33,571 bases of DNA, from assembly GCA_964371145.1 (NCBI GenBank), contig CAYJKO010000009.1:1-33571 (forward strand). Direction: 5' to 3'. Source of the DNA: CAUTNA01 sp964371145. Its GTDB lineage: Bacteria; Pseudomonadota; Alphaproteobacteria; Rs-D84. Of the stretch, positions 16,486 to 25,052 are shown piece by piece (within the stretch, counting starts at the first letter, position 1; the number at the start of each line of letters is the position of its first letter). A program made the position numbers and the translations under genes. Under the pieces are notes generated by a model that was given only the letters and a program-made list of their open reading frames with translations, ran no database searches and was not told the origin of the DNA.

Positions 16486-18264
16486 ATGCAAACATTACCA
16501 AAATCATTATTAAAATTTTATATTCAATACGCAATCAAACCATTTAAATGGTTGTTGGGGTTATGGGTTGTGTTTTATTTAATATTAGAAAGCACATACG
16601 GTATTTTTTATCCAAAAATCAACCAAATGGTTGTTCGTTTGTTTGAACAAGACGTGCCGGCGGGCGTATCATTCATAGAATTTTCTTTGCCTTTGGCGAT
16701 TTTTGCAGGCGGTATAATGCTTATCACAACAATCATAGCTATGTTCGCCCAACGTTTAGAGGGCAAATGGATTCCTCGCGTTAAAAACAATATATCAGAA
16801 AGGCTGAACAATTATATATATGGTCAATCTATTAAGTTTTTTACTAAATATTCTTCTGGGAAAATAGATTCGCAAATAAATTTTATATCTGGTGGATTTG
16901 CATTGTATATTTTTATGGAGATGTTTGTATCCGTTATCATTATCAGCATAAATACAGCATTGTTATTTGAAATAAATTCATATCTGTCTGCGATTATATT
17001 TACATCTTTGATGTTCAGATTTGTTTGGTCATATTTACGATATAAACAGGTCAGAAAAGCGTCCGAAGAATTGTCAAAAACAGACAGCAACCTGGCGGGA
17101 AAAATAATAGACAGTATTTCTAATTTTCAAATAATTAAATTATTTTCTGGCGCAAAATATGAAACAAAACATATAAAAGCGACCCGCGAAGAACAAATTC
17201 AAAAAACCGAAAGATCTTATTTTATGCAAATATTGTTTTGGGGACCGTCCAGCATATTTTTTGATATTACTTTTTTTGTCTTGATTCTTGCCTGTGGTTA
17301 TTTATATTCTGTCGGCGAAATAAAACCATCGGAAATTATTTATGCAACATCTGTTTTTTCTATGATGATTATGTATGCCAGAATATTGACCAATAATTTT
17401 AAAAACTTGATTTCAACTTATGCAAAAGCCAAACAAGCCTATGCAGAATTGGTGCAACCTATTGAAATAATGGATAAACCAAATGCTGCGGATTTAATCA
17501 TTTCAAAGGCAAACATAGAAATCAAAAATATCTCGTTCAAATATAATAAAAAGAAAGTTATCGACAACCTGTCTTTGAAAATCAAAGCCGGTGAAAAAAT
17601 CGGTTTGGTTGGATTGTCTGGCGCGGGTAAAACGACTTTGGTTAATTTGTTAATGCGTTTGTATGATGTAAATTCTGGGCAAATTTTGTTTGACGGGAAA
17701 AATATTAAAAACGTAACTCAAAATTCTTTACGCGACAACATTACATTTATCCCACAAGAACCATCATTGTTCAACCGCACGTTGATGGAAAATATCGCGT
17801 ATGGGGATAAAGAATTCAGTCTGGATGAAGTGCGAGCCGCCGCAAAACGTGCACGCGCAGATGATTTTATAATGGCATCCGACAAAGGATACGACACCGT
17901 CGTTGGGGATCGCGGGATTAAATTGTCCGGTGGACAAAAACAACGCGTTGTTATTGCTCGCGCATTTTTACGTAATACCCCAATATTGATTTTGGACGAA
18001 GCCACATCCGCATTGGACAGCGAATCTGAAAAGATTGTACAAAAAAGCTTTGAAGAATTGTCAAAAAACAGAACAACCATTGTGGTTGCGCACCGTTTAT
18101 CTACCCTGCGTAATATGGATAAAATCATTGTATTGGAAGATGGAAAAATAAAAGAATCCGGATCTCATAAAGTCTTGATAAAGAAAAAGAATGGTTTATA
18201 CTGCAAATTATGGAATTTACAAACTGATGGATTTATTCCAGAAGATTTAACACAGGCAAAATAA
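16486..18264 (+). CDS. ABC exporter, fused permease and ATPase
   Basis: A half-transporter (592 residues) expected to act as a homodimer in the inner membrane. The N-terminal half (about 1-310) has around six membrane helices, for example LLGLWVVFYLILESTYGIFY and ISINTALLFEI. The ATPase half has Walker A GLSGAGKTTL (near 377), Q-loop FIPQEPSLF, signature LSGGQKQR (near 482), Walker B ILILDEATSALD (near 500) and the switch His in VAHRLST. The fold is the MsbA/type IV exporter class; the substrate (lipid, peptide or drug) cannot be told from sequence. It follows tatD by 2 nt, so it belongs to the same transcript. Confidence 0.88.
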   Translation: MQTLPKSLLKFYIQYAIKPFKWLLGLWVVFYLILESTYGIFYPKINQMVVRLFEQDVPAGVSFIEFSLPLAIFAGGIMLITTIIAMFAQRLEGKWIPRVKNNISERLNNYIYGQSIKFFTKYSSGKIDSQINFISGGFALYIFMEMFVSVIIISINTALLFEINSYLSAIIFTSLMFRFVWSYLRYKQVRKASEELSKTDSNLAGKIIDSISNFQIIKLFSGAKYETKHIKATREEQIQKTERSYFMQILFWGPSSIFFDITFFVLILACGYLYSVGEIKPSEIIYATSVFSMMIMYARILTNNFKNLISTYAKAKQAYAELVQPIEIMDKPNAADLIISKANIEIKNISFKYNKKKVIDNLSLKIKAGEKIGLVGLSGAGKTTLVNLLMRLYDVNSGQILFDGKNIKNVTQNSLRDNITFIPQEPSLFNRTLMENIAYGDKEFSLDEVRAAAKRARADDFIMASDKGYDTVVGDRGIKLSGGQKQRVVIARAFLRNTPILILDEATSALDSESEKIVQKSFEELSKNRTTIVVAHRLSTLRNMDKIIVLEDGKIKESGSHKVLIKKKNGLYCKLWNLQTDGFIPEDLTQAK

Positions 18265-18266
18265 AA

Positions 18267-18740
18267 ATGGCACGTCAAATTATAAAATCAGGTCAAGTAT
18301 CCGAAAACAGAAAAGCCCGCTTTTCTTATACTATTGACGATACGATAGAGGCAGGAATATCTTTAACCGGCGCAGAAATCAAATCAATTCGTTATGGATT
18401 GGTTACCATCGTTGACGGGTTTGTTCAAAACCGTGGTGGAAATTTATATCTTGCCGGCGTTGAAATCCAAAAATTACCAACGGCTAATCGCATTGTGAAT
18501 TTTGACGAACGTCGCCCCCGCCAATTATTATTACACGCGGCGCAAATTAAACGCATTATCGGCAAATTAAACGAAAAAGGCGCAACCGCATATCCGTTAA
18601 AATTATATTTCAACAGCCGCGGCAAATTAAAGGTTTTAATTGGTATTGGATTTGGTAAAAACCGTGCAGACAAACGCGAAACGATAAAACAACGCGAATG
18701 GAACAAAAGCAAAGCCCGTATTTTAAAAGGTAAAGAATAA
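18267..18740 (+). CDS. smpB: SsrA-binding protein SmpB
   Basis: It carries tmRNA to stalled ribosomes for trans-translation. The 157-residue protein begins with the SmpB core NRKARFSYTIDDTIEAGISLTG-AEIKSIR (residues about 14-43), continues with the DGFVQ strand and LHAAQIKRI, and ends in the basic tail needed for ribosome binding (KRETIKQREWNKSKARI). It starts 2 nt after the ABC gene and ends the mtaB-to-smpB run at a strong terminator. No tmRNA gene was seen in this window. Confidence 0.95.
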   Translation: MARQIIKSGQVSENRKARFSYTIDDTIEAGISLTGAEIKSIRYGLVTIVDGFVQNRGGNLYLAGVEIQKLPTANRIVNFDERRPRQLLLHAAQIKRIIGKLNEKGATAYPLKLYFNSRGKLKVLIGIGFGKNRADKRETIKQREWNKSKARILKGKE

Positions 18741-18770
18741 AATAAAACGCCCAATTGGGCGTTTTATTTT
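18739..18770. terminator. Bidirectional terminator between smpB and the Cys-rich gene
   Basis: AAAATAAAACGCCC, loop AATT, GGGCGTTTTATTTT: a perfect 14-bp stem with T-rich tails on both strands. It serves two convergent genes. Confidence 0.9.
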
Positions 18771-18784
18771 AAAGAATAATTATA

Positions 18785-19183
18785 TTATTTAATTTCTTTA
18801 ACAGCTTTATCCATTTCTGCGGACACGGCTTCCATTGCTTTTTCTGCAACAGCTTTTTTCATTTCTGCTGATTTTTTGCAACCAAAACTTTTTTTATCCA
18901 TAGCTTTATATTCTTCCATAGAAATGCAATTATCTGAATTTTCAGCGGACGCTGTCAAAGCTTCTAATTTTTTAGGACATTTTACAGCAGACATATCCAA
19001 ACAACCGTTATTGAATGCAACCATAACAGGTGCGTGTTTCATTGCTTTTTTTACCATACAATGTTTACCTGTAAATGCACCTGCTGCGAAAATAGCCAAA
19101 ACCAAAACGATTTTCAATGCAATTTTTGAACCTTTACGGCATGCGCAACCACATGCACAACCACAAGCTTTATTATCTTTCAT
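18785..19183 (-). CDS. Small membrane-anchored protein with N-terminal cysteine cluster
   Basis: I do not recognise this gene. The 132-residue product starts MKDNKACGCACGCACRKGSK: five cysteines in nine residues (CGCACGCAC). A single membrane helix (about residues 22-42, IALKIVLVLAIFAAGAFTG) follows, then a Lys/Ala/Met-rich, mostly helical domain with four more cysteines. The Cys run could bind metal or be lipidated or disulfide-linked, but there is no lipobox. The ATG at 19183 has AAGGAAG upstream; an ATG 11 codons further up is less likely. The promoter and both flanking terminators show a single-gene unit. Function unknown. Confidence 0.65.
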   Translation of the reverse strand: MKDNKACGCACGCACRKGSKIALKIVLVLAIFAAGAFTGKHCMVKKAMKHAPVMVAFNNGCLDMSAVKCPKKLEALTASAENSDNCISMEEYKAMDKKSFGCKKSAEMKKAVAEKAMEAVSAEMDKAVKEIK

Positions 19184-19220
19184 TTTTTCTTCCTTTTTTT
19201 GTTTATTATTAAACATTAAT

Positions 19221-19249
19221 ATTATATATCAGAAACACAAAATAGTAAA
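19221..19249 (-). promoter_or_regulatory. Promoter of the Cys-rich membrane protein gene
   Basis: TTTACT (19249-19244), 17-nt spacer, perfect TATAAT (19226-19221) on the minus strand. Transcription would start about 30 nt before the start codon. Confidence 0.65.
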
Positions 19250-19255
19250 GCACAA

Positions 19256-19279
19256 AAAACCCGCAAATTTGCGGGTTTT
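19256..19279 (-). terminator. Terminator of the HU gene
   Basis: A perfect palindrome AAAACCCGCAAA/TTTGCGGGTTTT, 25 nt past the HU stop codon, with T on the minus strand after the stem. Confidence 0.8.
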
Positions 19280-19303
19280 AAATACTTTCAAAAGCAGTTA
19301 GCC

Positions 19304-19576
19304 TTAGTTCAAAGCTTCTTTCAAAGATTTACCAGCTTTAAATTTAGGTTGTGTAGAAGCAGGGATTTTGATTGCTTCACCTGTTTGAGGATTACGACCT
19401 GTTGTAGCTTTACGTTTTGCAGTTGTAAATGTTCCAAAGCCAACCAAGCGAACTTCGCCTTTTTTCTTTAAAACTTTTGTTACTGTGTTAATGAAAGCGT
19501 CCAAGCATCCTGCTGCTGCTGCTTTTGTGATATTAACTTCGTTTGCAATTGCTTCGATCAATTCTTGTTTGTTCAT
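19304..19576 (-). CDS. hup: DNA-binding protein HU
   Basis: A nucleoid protein that bends DNA as a dimer. The 90-residue protein is full length for the HU/IHF family: MNKQELIEAIANEVNITKAAA, the GFGTFTTAKRKATTGRNPQTGE beta-arm with the intercalating Pro in RNPQTGE, and KFKAGKSLKEALN. The sequence favours HU over IHF. The ATG at 19576 has AGGAG upstream and a leader of about 110 nt. Confidence 0.95.
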   Translation of the reverse strand: MNKQELIEAIANEVNITKAAAAGCLDAFINTVTKVLKKKGEVRLVGFGTFTTAKRKATTGRNPQTGEAIKIPASTQPKFKAGKSLKEALN

Positions 19577-19691
19577 AAGACTCTCCTGTTGTTGAGTTTA
19601 AAGTTTAACGACAAAGACCAAATGATATTTTTTATAAACGCAAATCTTGAAACCTGTGCCTATAAAGCCCTATCCGACCTTCTTAATACGA

Positions 19692-19720
19692 ATCGTAAAG
19701 AAATCCGCCATTAAAGTCAA
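19692..19720 (-). promoter_or_regulatory. Promoter of the HU gene
   Basis: TTGACT (19720-19715), 17-nt spacer, TACGAT (19697-19692). It gives a 5' leader of about 110 nt, in which I see no strong hairpin. Confidence 0.6.
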
Positions 19721-19740
19721 GCACATAATTCACACCCCTT

Positions 19741-20220
19741 TTAAGCCTTGACATTGCCGGCGCGAACTGGTATGGCATTTGGTGTATTTTCTTCACATAA
19801 AACATATTCACCTGTCGCGCCCAAAACGGTCACCGTGCGATAATAATTCGGTGTATTAATTAACAATAAAAATATAACCACCGCCCAAAAATACATCTTT
19901 GTATATCCCCAAGGTTTTTTAAACGCACCGTCTTCAAATTTATCTTTTAAGAAATTTTGATACAATGCCCACAACCACACAACAGCGACCAACATCCCCG
20001 TGAAGAAAAATCCAATCTTTATTGGTTCTATCGCCGTGGTTAGATATTTAGAAAACATTGTCCAACCATTTTCGACCACAGGACATACGTACAGCGCCAC
20101 AGCCTGGTTTTCCGCGGTTAAATTATATAACGGTTTAATTGGCAATATATGCAACCCAAAACTGGACGCCAATATTATCGCAACGATTAACATAATTGCA
20201 AACATCATTGTTTTATGCAT
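19741..20220 (-). CDS. Three-helix membrane protein of unknown function
   Basis: Not recognised. The 159-residue protein has membrane segments at about residues 4-25 (MMFAIMLIVAIILASSFGL, perhaps an uncleaved signal), 66-90 (IKIGFFFTGMLVAVVWLWALY) and 108-123 (MYFWAVVIFLLLINTP). One Cys lies in the first loop and one near the C-terminus (VCPVVENG, YVLCEEN), possibly a disulfide across the periplasmic side. The ATG has AAAGGAT upstream. No terminator lies between it and the HU promoter. It is divergent from the GT2-like gene. I do not assign a function. Confidence 0.65.
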   Translation of the reverse strand: MHKTMMFAIMLIVAIILASSFGLHILPIKPLYNLTAENQAVALYVCPVVENGWTMFSKYLTTAIEPIKIGFFFTGMLVAVVWLWALYQNFLKDKFEDGAFKKPWGYTKMYFWAVVIFLLLINTPNYYRTVTVLGATGEYVLCEENTPNAIPVRAGNVKA

Positions 20221-20246
20221 GACTGTATCCTTTATTCTTTTATTAC

Positions 20247-20276
20247 ATTATATCATATATAAGTAATTTATTGCAA
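20247..20276 (-). promoter_or_regulatory. Promoter of the three-helix membrane protein gene
   Basis: TTGCAA (20276-20271), 18-nt spacer, perfect TATAAT (20252-20247) on the minus strand. The same self-complementary TTGCAA could serve the divergent plus-strand gene, with TAGGAT at 20294-20299 after 17 nt. Confidence 0.55.
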
Positions 20277-20308
20277 TTTGAATAATTATCGTATAGGATA
20301 AATCCGTT

Positions 20309-20968
20309 ATGTTTAAAAAAAGCAAAAAATATATTATTGTCGGAATTAATGTAACGGATATTGTGTTATTGCAAATGTCTGTTGGGGCTCTATCAAAATT
20401 GAGCGAAAATATTTATTTAATTTTGTTCAACAATAACCCAAAACAAATTTTAAAAAAATCTGATATTTTAAATTTAGGATTTAAAAATAAATTCCAAATA
20501 ATTAACTCGGACAAAAAAATTGGGGCAGCCGCAACACGAATCGGTTTAATAAAAGAAGCAATGCGTTTAAAAATAAATGCACAATGGATGGTTTTTTGTG
20601 GACAATCTGACATAATTACCGATTTATCCGTATTAAATGTGGAACATAAAACTTATGCTGTATTGCAAAACACAATGTGTGTGCGCAACAATTTGCAAAC
20701 TGTGTTTAATTTGATTGAAAATCCGAAATACAATCCTGGGAATGAAAACGTTATAAACATCAAACGACCAGATTTCGATATAAATGGGACTATGTTTGTA
20801 TTCGATAAAATAAAAGATTTGATACAAATCGAAAACAATGATAATTTAAACGACGGTGATATTTGGGCTTATTTAAAAAGCACCTTCAAAGATTATGAAC
20901 CGATTTATATGAATCAAACAAATTATATTAAAATAGAAGAAGTGAAGGAAACGAAAAATGAAGTATAA
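20309..20968 (+). CDS. Possible GT2-like (GT-A fold) protein, degenerate
   Basis: A 219-residue protein without a confident family. Residues 72-105 (GAAATRIGLIKEAMRL...WMVFCGQSDIIT) resemble the acceptor helix and metal-site region of family 2 glycosyltransferases, where GxxxARNxG...WI.FLDxDD is usual. Here the metal-binding DxD is replaced by GQSD (98-101), so catalysis is doubtful. The start MFKKSKKYIIVGINVTD has no signal peptide. A weak ribosome binding site (AGGA) lies 10 nt upstream. Its last 11 nt overlap alaS, so the two are co-transcribed. The assignment rests on one segment and could be wrong. Confidence 0.5.
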   Translation: MFKKSKKYIIVGINVTDIVLLQMSVGALSKLSENIYLILFNNNPKQILKKSDILNLGFKNKFQIINSDKKIGAAATRIGLIKEAMRLKINAQWMVFCGQSDIITDLSVLNVEHKTYAVLQNTMCVRNNLQTVFNLIENPKYNPGNENVINIKRPDFDINGTMFVFDKIKDLIQIENNDNLNDGDIWAYLKSTFKDYEPIYMNQTNYIKIEEVKETKNEV

Positions 20969-23021
20969 TGAAATAAGAAAATTATTTTTAAATTATTTTG
21001 AATCACGTGGTCATAATATCGTACCATCTGTATCTTTGGTGCCGAATGACCCATCTTTGATGTTTACGGTTGCGGGCATGGTTCCGTTCAAAGAAATATT
21101 CCAAGGAATTAAAGAACCAACGCATCCACGCGTTGCGGATTGTCAAAAATGTTTACGCGCAGGCGGAAAACATAATGATTTAGATGAAGTTGGTTTTGAC
21201 GGCACACATCATACTTTTTTTGAAATGTTGGGAAATTGGTCTTTTGGCGATTATTTTAAACGCGAAGCGATTGAAATGTCTTGGGATTTATTGGTAAATG
21301 TTTTGAAATTAGATGTAAATAAATTACGCGTTACAACCCATACATCAGACGAAGAATCAACACAAATATGGCGCGAAGTCGCAGGTAAAGAAGCCATCCG
21401 TTTGGGCGACAAAGACAATTGGTGGTCGGCTGGCGACACCGGACCATGTGGCCCCAGCACAGAAATATTCTTTGATATGGGCGATGATATAGAAGATGAA
21501 GACAAACGTTGGATTGAAATTTGGAACAACGTATTTATGCAATACGATCGTGACGCAAACGGAAATTTGACACCATTACCTAAACAAAACGTGGATACAG
21601 GCGCCGGATTAGAAAGATGGGCGGCGATATTACAAGGCGTACGTGATAATTATGATACGGACATATTTGTATCTATTATTAAAAAGACAGAAGAAATCAC
21701 AGGAATTCAAAAAACAGAAGAAAATACTCCGTCTTTTAAAATTATCGCAGACCATTTGCGCGCGGTATCTTTTGCCATCGCAGATGGGATAATCCCAAGC
21801 AACACAGACCGCGGATATGTAATACGTCGTATTTTGCGACGCGCTATGAGATATGCTGAATTAATGGGACACCGTGGGCCTATATTATCTAAATTATATC
21901 CGACATTGGTTGAACAAATGGGCGATGCGTACCCTGAATTAATCGTCGAGGAAAAACGTGTTGTAGAAATCATTCAAAACGAAGAAAATTCTTTCGCGGA
22001 TATGTTGCAAAACGGATTGAAATTATTAGATTCTGAAATTCCAAAAATTGAAAACAATACTTTGTCCGGCGACATTGCATTTAAATTATTCGATACATAC
22101 GGATTTCCAATCGATTTAACAGAAATTATTTTACGTGATAAAAATATATCTGTGGACGTTGATGGGTTTGAAAAATGTATGGCACAACAAAAAGAACGTT
22201 CTCGCGCCAACACCAAAGGAACAAGAACATTATGGGAAGGTAAAATTTCATCCGACAATATTCCAGATACAGATGACATGGCGAAATATTGCCCTGTTCC
22301 GGTCGAAGGTAAAATTTTGGCGATATTGGCGGGCGATGAATTTACAAGCGCCGCTGACGCAGATTCTGAAATTGAAATTGTTTTGGATAAAACACCGTTT
22401 TATGGCACCCAAGGCGGACAAGTCGGCGATTCTGGCACAATGTCAATAGGTGGTGACATTGTTATGAATATAACAGAAACAAACCGCGTTGACGGTGTTG
22501 TTATCCATAAAGGCGTCGCATTATCAAAAATATCAGTTGGCGATAATGTTAAAATGGAAATCAATCCAAATGTTCGCGCATCTGTTGAACGCGCTCATAC
22601 GGCGGCTCATTTATTGCAATCTGCATTGCGCATTGTATTAAACGAAGACGTCGCGCAAAAGGGGTCCAAAGTATCCCCGGATTCTGTTCGTTTTGACTTT
22701 TCATTCGGTCGTTCTATGACAGCGGACGAAAAACAAGCCGTTCAAGATTTAATCAATAAATGGATTGCGGAAAAACATCCCGTATCACAAGATGAAATGT
22801 CTATTGATGCGGCACGTGAAAAAGGCGCTTTGGCATTATTCGGTGAAAAATATGGAGACACCGTAAAAGTCGTATCTGCGGGTGATATATCAACCGAATT
22901 ATGCGGGGGCACACACATTAAAAACACAGGCGATATTATTGCCGCAAAAATAAATAAAGAAAAATCAATCAGCAGCGGAATCAGACGTATTACGATGTCC
23001 GTTGGTAATCTGGCTGAATAA
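20958..23021 (+). CDS. alaS: Alanyl-tRNA synthetase lacking the C-Ala domain
   Basis: It charges tRNA-Ala and hydrolyses mischarged Ser/Gly-tRNA-Ala. The N-terminal class II catalytic part is intact: LNYFESRGH, SLMFTVAGMVPFKE, the motif 2 area NDLDEVGFDGTHHTFFEMLGNWSFGDYF and the WWSAGDTGPCGPSTEIFFD signature. The editing domain has HxxxH (HTAAH, near 547) and CGGTH (near 647). The protein ends at residue 687, just after the editing domain, against about 875 in E. coli, so the coiled-coil/DHHA1 (C-Ala) region is absent. A terminator follows 7 nt after the stop, so this is a real end and not a frameshift. The start overlaps the GT2-like gene and has a GAAGGAA site upstream. Confidence 0.95.
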   Translation: MKYNEIRKLFLNYFESRGHNIVPSVSLVPNDPSLMFTVAGMVPFKEIFQGIKEPTHPRVADCQKCLRAGGKHNDLDEVGFDGTHHTFFEMLGNWSFGDYFKREAIEMSWDLLVNVLKLDVNKLRVTTHTSDEESTQIWREVAGKEAIRLGDKDNWWSAGDTGPCGPSTEIFFDMGDDIEDEDKRWIEIWNNVFMQYDRDANGNLTPLPKQNVDTGAGLERWAAILQGVRDNYDTDIFVSIIKKTEEITGIQKTEENTPSFKIIADHLRAVSFAIADGIIPSNTDRGYVIRRILRRAMRYAELMGHRGPILSKLYPTLVEQMGDAYPELIVEEKRVVEIIQNEENSFADMLQNGLKLLDSEIPKIENNTLSGDIAFKLFDTYGFPIDLTEIILRDKNISVDVDGFEKCMAQQKERSRANTKGTRTLWEGKISSDNIPDTDDMAKYCPVPVEGKILAILAGDEFTSAADADSEIEIVLDKTPFYGTQGGQVGDSGTMSIGGDIVMNITETNRVDGVVIHKGVALSKISVGDNVKMEINPNVRASVERAHTAAHLLQSALRIVLNEDVAQKGSKVSPDSVRFDFSFGRSMTADEKQAVQDLINKWIAEKHPVSQDEMSIDAAREKGALALFGEKYGDTVKVVSAGDISTELCGGTHIKNTGDIIAAKINKEKSISSGIRRITMSVGNLAE

Positions 23022-23027
23022 GGAAAA

Positions 23028-23050
23028 ATCCCGAATATTTTATTCGGGAT
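23028..23050 (+). terminator. Terminator of alaS
   Basis: ATCCCGAATA, loop TTT, TATTCGGGAT (10-bp stem) followed by a modest T-rich tract ACTTTCTGCTTT. Confidence 0.75.
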
Positions 23051-23060
23051 ACTTTCTGCT

Positions 23061-23207
23061 TTGTAAATTATTGATTTTATATCATAATATACAATGTAAA
23101 ACGCCGACCTGATGATTTACTGGAAATACAGAACAAAACGGATGTCTGTATCTTCAATAAATTTAATGGTTGGCGCAAATTAAAACCATTAAATAAAAGG
23201 ATTATAT
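23061..23207 (+). promoter_or_regulatory. Promoter and structured leader of the RNase J gene
   Basis: A possible promoter is TTGTAA (23061-23066), 18 nt, TAATAT (23085-23090); an overlapping TACAAT at 23090 is an alternative -10. The leader of about 110 nt has two hairpins: ATACAGA/TCTGTAT with an 11-13 nt loop, and TTTAATGGTT/AACCATTAAA (10 bp) ending about 6 nt before the AAAAGGA ribosome binding site. The second hairpin is placed to affect translation initiation. Confidence 0.5.
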
Positions 23208-24977
23208 ATGGTAAAAGTAAAAAACATTAAAAACGATACTGTGAAAACGGTAAAACAAAAAAAACAAGAAAACACAAAAAACGACGATAATTTATATTTT
23301 TTCGCTTTGGGCGGATTGGAACATATCGGTCAAAATATGTACGTGTATAAATATCGCGGAAAATATTTAATCGTAGATTGCGGGATGGGATTTTTAGAAG
23401 ATCAATTCGGCGCGGGCGATGTTAAATATTGTGATACAACGTGGTTGGAAAAACATAAAAAAGACGTGATTGGATTTGTTATAACCCACGGACACGAAGA
23501 CCATATCGGTGCATTACGTAATATTTGGGGTAAATTTAAAAAACCTATTTATTGTACACGTTTTCCGGCTGAAATTTTACGTCGCACATTTGCGGGCGCG
23601 GAAATTGATATCCGTATGGGCAAAGACATTGTTATATTTGATCACAATGGCGCAGAATTTGATTTGGCACCGTTTAAAATAGAAACTTTCCACGTATCCC
23701 ACTCTATCCCAGAAGCCCAGATGTTAATCATCAAAACAGGCGCAGGTAAAGTATTGCATACAGGGGATTGGACTTTTAACGAAGGCATCACAATTGAAGA
23801 ACCTACAAATTACGCACGTTTACGCGAAATCGGTTCTGACCCTAAATTATTGGCTTGCGTTTGTGATTCAACATCTGCGGCTCGTCAATCTGCGCAGGTT
23901 AAAGAAACAGATGTTCGTGATGCATTAACAGAAATTATGAAAAATGCACCGGGTCGTGTTTTGGTTACCGGATATTCCCGCAGTTTGGCTCGTATTAAAA
24001 TGTTTGCGGATGCTGCCAAAGCCGCGGGCCGTATTCCTGCGATAAAAGAACGCAGCAATCCAAAACCCGTACCATATGTTGGATTACCAGAATTCCGTGA
24101 AATCGGCACAGATATGGGCTATTTGAAAAAAGACGAAACATATTTATTTTCCGAAGTAAAAGATTTGCCAGCCGAAAAACAAGCCATCTTTTTAACCGGA
24201 TCCCAGGGGGAAAAATTCGCTATGTTGCCGCGCCTGTGTCGTGGACACGTAAAAGAATTGCAATTAATGCCGACGGACACCGTTGTGTTTTCTGCAATCA
24301 TTATCCCGGGACGCGAACAAGATGTGTCGGCTATGTACAATCAATTGGCTCGTATGGGGGTTAAAACTCATACAATATTTGACACAGATAACATTCATGC
24401 CAGCGGACATGCGGGACGCCCAGAATTGGAAAAATTCTATGACATGGTTCATCCACAAGTATCCATTCCAATGCATGGTGATTTTATTTCAGAAATGTTG
24501 AACGGTAAAATGGCTATGGAACGTGGTGGCGCAAAACATATGATGGTTGTAAAGAACGGAGAAGTTATCGCATTAAAAGATGGACAGGCTCCGTACATTG
24601 CGGAAACAATCCCAACTGGATTTATCGTAATGGAAGGCGAAACCGAACGTAATTTAGATGACCAGGTTTATAAAAACCGTAAAAAAATCGCAGAATCTGG
24701 CGCGTTATTTGCAACATTGCCGGTCGACAAACGCGGATTTTTAAAAGGCGTGCCCGAGGTTTCAACAGTTGGTTTATTTGAATCTGATTCAACCGGATTT
24801 ATGAAACGCCAATTCCAAATTGAAATAACCAAGGCTATTAATGGTTTGACCAAAATTGAACGCAAAAATCCGGATAATTTAATCCGCGCGGTACAACAAG
24901 CCGGAAATCGCGTGGTACGTCCACAATTGGGCGATGACAAACGTCCGAAATACAGCGTACATTTCATTAAAAAATAA
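23208..24977 (+). CDS. rnj: Ribonuclease J
   Basis: A metallo-beta-lactamase/beta-CASP nuclease with 5'-exo- and endonuclease activity for mRNA decay and rRNA maturation. The 589-residue protein has a basic N-terminal extension (about 1-27, MVKVKNIKNDTVKTVKQKK). The MBL domain shows the metal motif THGHEDHIGAL (near 93), HVSHSIPE and LHTGDW; then come the beta-CASP block with TGSQGE, HASGHAGRPE and the IPMHGD motif. A C-terminal domain follows (about 455-589). The length and HGHEDH signature separate it from RNase Z and MBL-fold hydrolases. It has its own promoter, leader and terminator. Confidence 0.93.
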   Translation: MVKVKNIKNDTVKTVKQKKQENTKNDDNLYFFALGGLEHIGQNMYVYKYRGKYLIVDCGMGFLEDQFGAGDVKYCDTTWLEKHKKDVIGFVITHGHEDHIGALRNIWGKFKKPIYCTRFPAEILRRTFAGAEIDIRMGKDIVIFDHNGAEFDLAPFKIETFHVSHSIPEAQMLIIKTGAGKVLHTGDWTFNEGITIEEPTNYARLREIGSDPKLLACVCDSTSAARQSAQVKETDVRDALTEIMKNAPGRVLVTGYSRSLARIKMFADAAKAAGRIPAIKERSNPKPVPYVGLPEFREIGTDMGYLKKDETYLFSEVKDLPAEKQAIFLTGSQGEKFAMLPRLCRGHVKELQLMPTDTVVFSAIIIPGREQDVSAMYNQLARMGVKTHTIFDTDNIHASGHAGRPELEKFYDMVHPQVSIPMHGDFISEMLNGKMAMERGGAKHMMVVKNGEVIALKDGQAPYIAETIPTGFIVMEGETERNLDDQVYKNRKKIAESGALFATLPVDKRGFLKGVPEVSTVGLFESDSTGFMKRQFQIEITKAINGLTKIERKNPDNLIRAVQQAGNRVVRPQLGDDKRPKYSVHFIKK

Positions 24978-25006
24978 AAACGGGCGGGAAACCGCCCTGT
25001 TTTTTA
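24976..25006 (+). terminator. Terminator of the RNase J gene
   Basis: GGGCGG, loop GAAA, CCGCCC, flanked by A-rich and T-rich arms and followed by TTTTTTA. Confidence 0.85.
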
Positions 25007-25023
25007 TATTTATTAAAAAAAGC

Positions 25024-25052
25024 TTGATTTTTCAGATTATTATATGTAAAAT
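25024..25052 (+). promoter_or_regulatory. Promoter of rpsD
   Basis: TTGATT (25024-25029), 17-nt spacer, TAAAAT (25047-25052). The 5' leader is about 100 nt and holds a stem ATCCCGA/TTGGGAT (from 25083) and a small CTGG/CCGG hairpin. S4 commonly represses its own synthesis through such leaders, but no known S4-site consensus was recognised. Confidence 0.5.

Noticed and set aside
23022..23207. Possible frameshift hiding an AlaRS C-terminal domain
   Set aside because: A terminator begins 7 nt after the stop and only a promoter and leader follow; there is no coding frame of the needed length.
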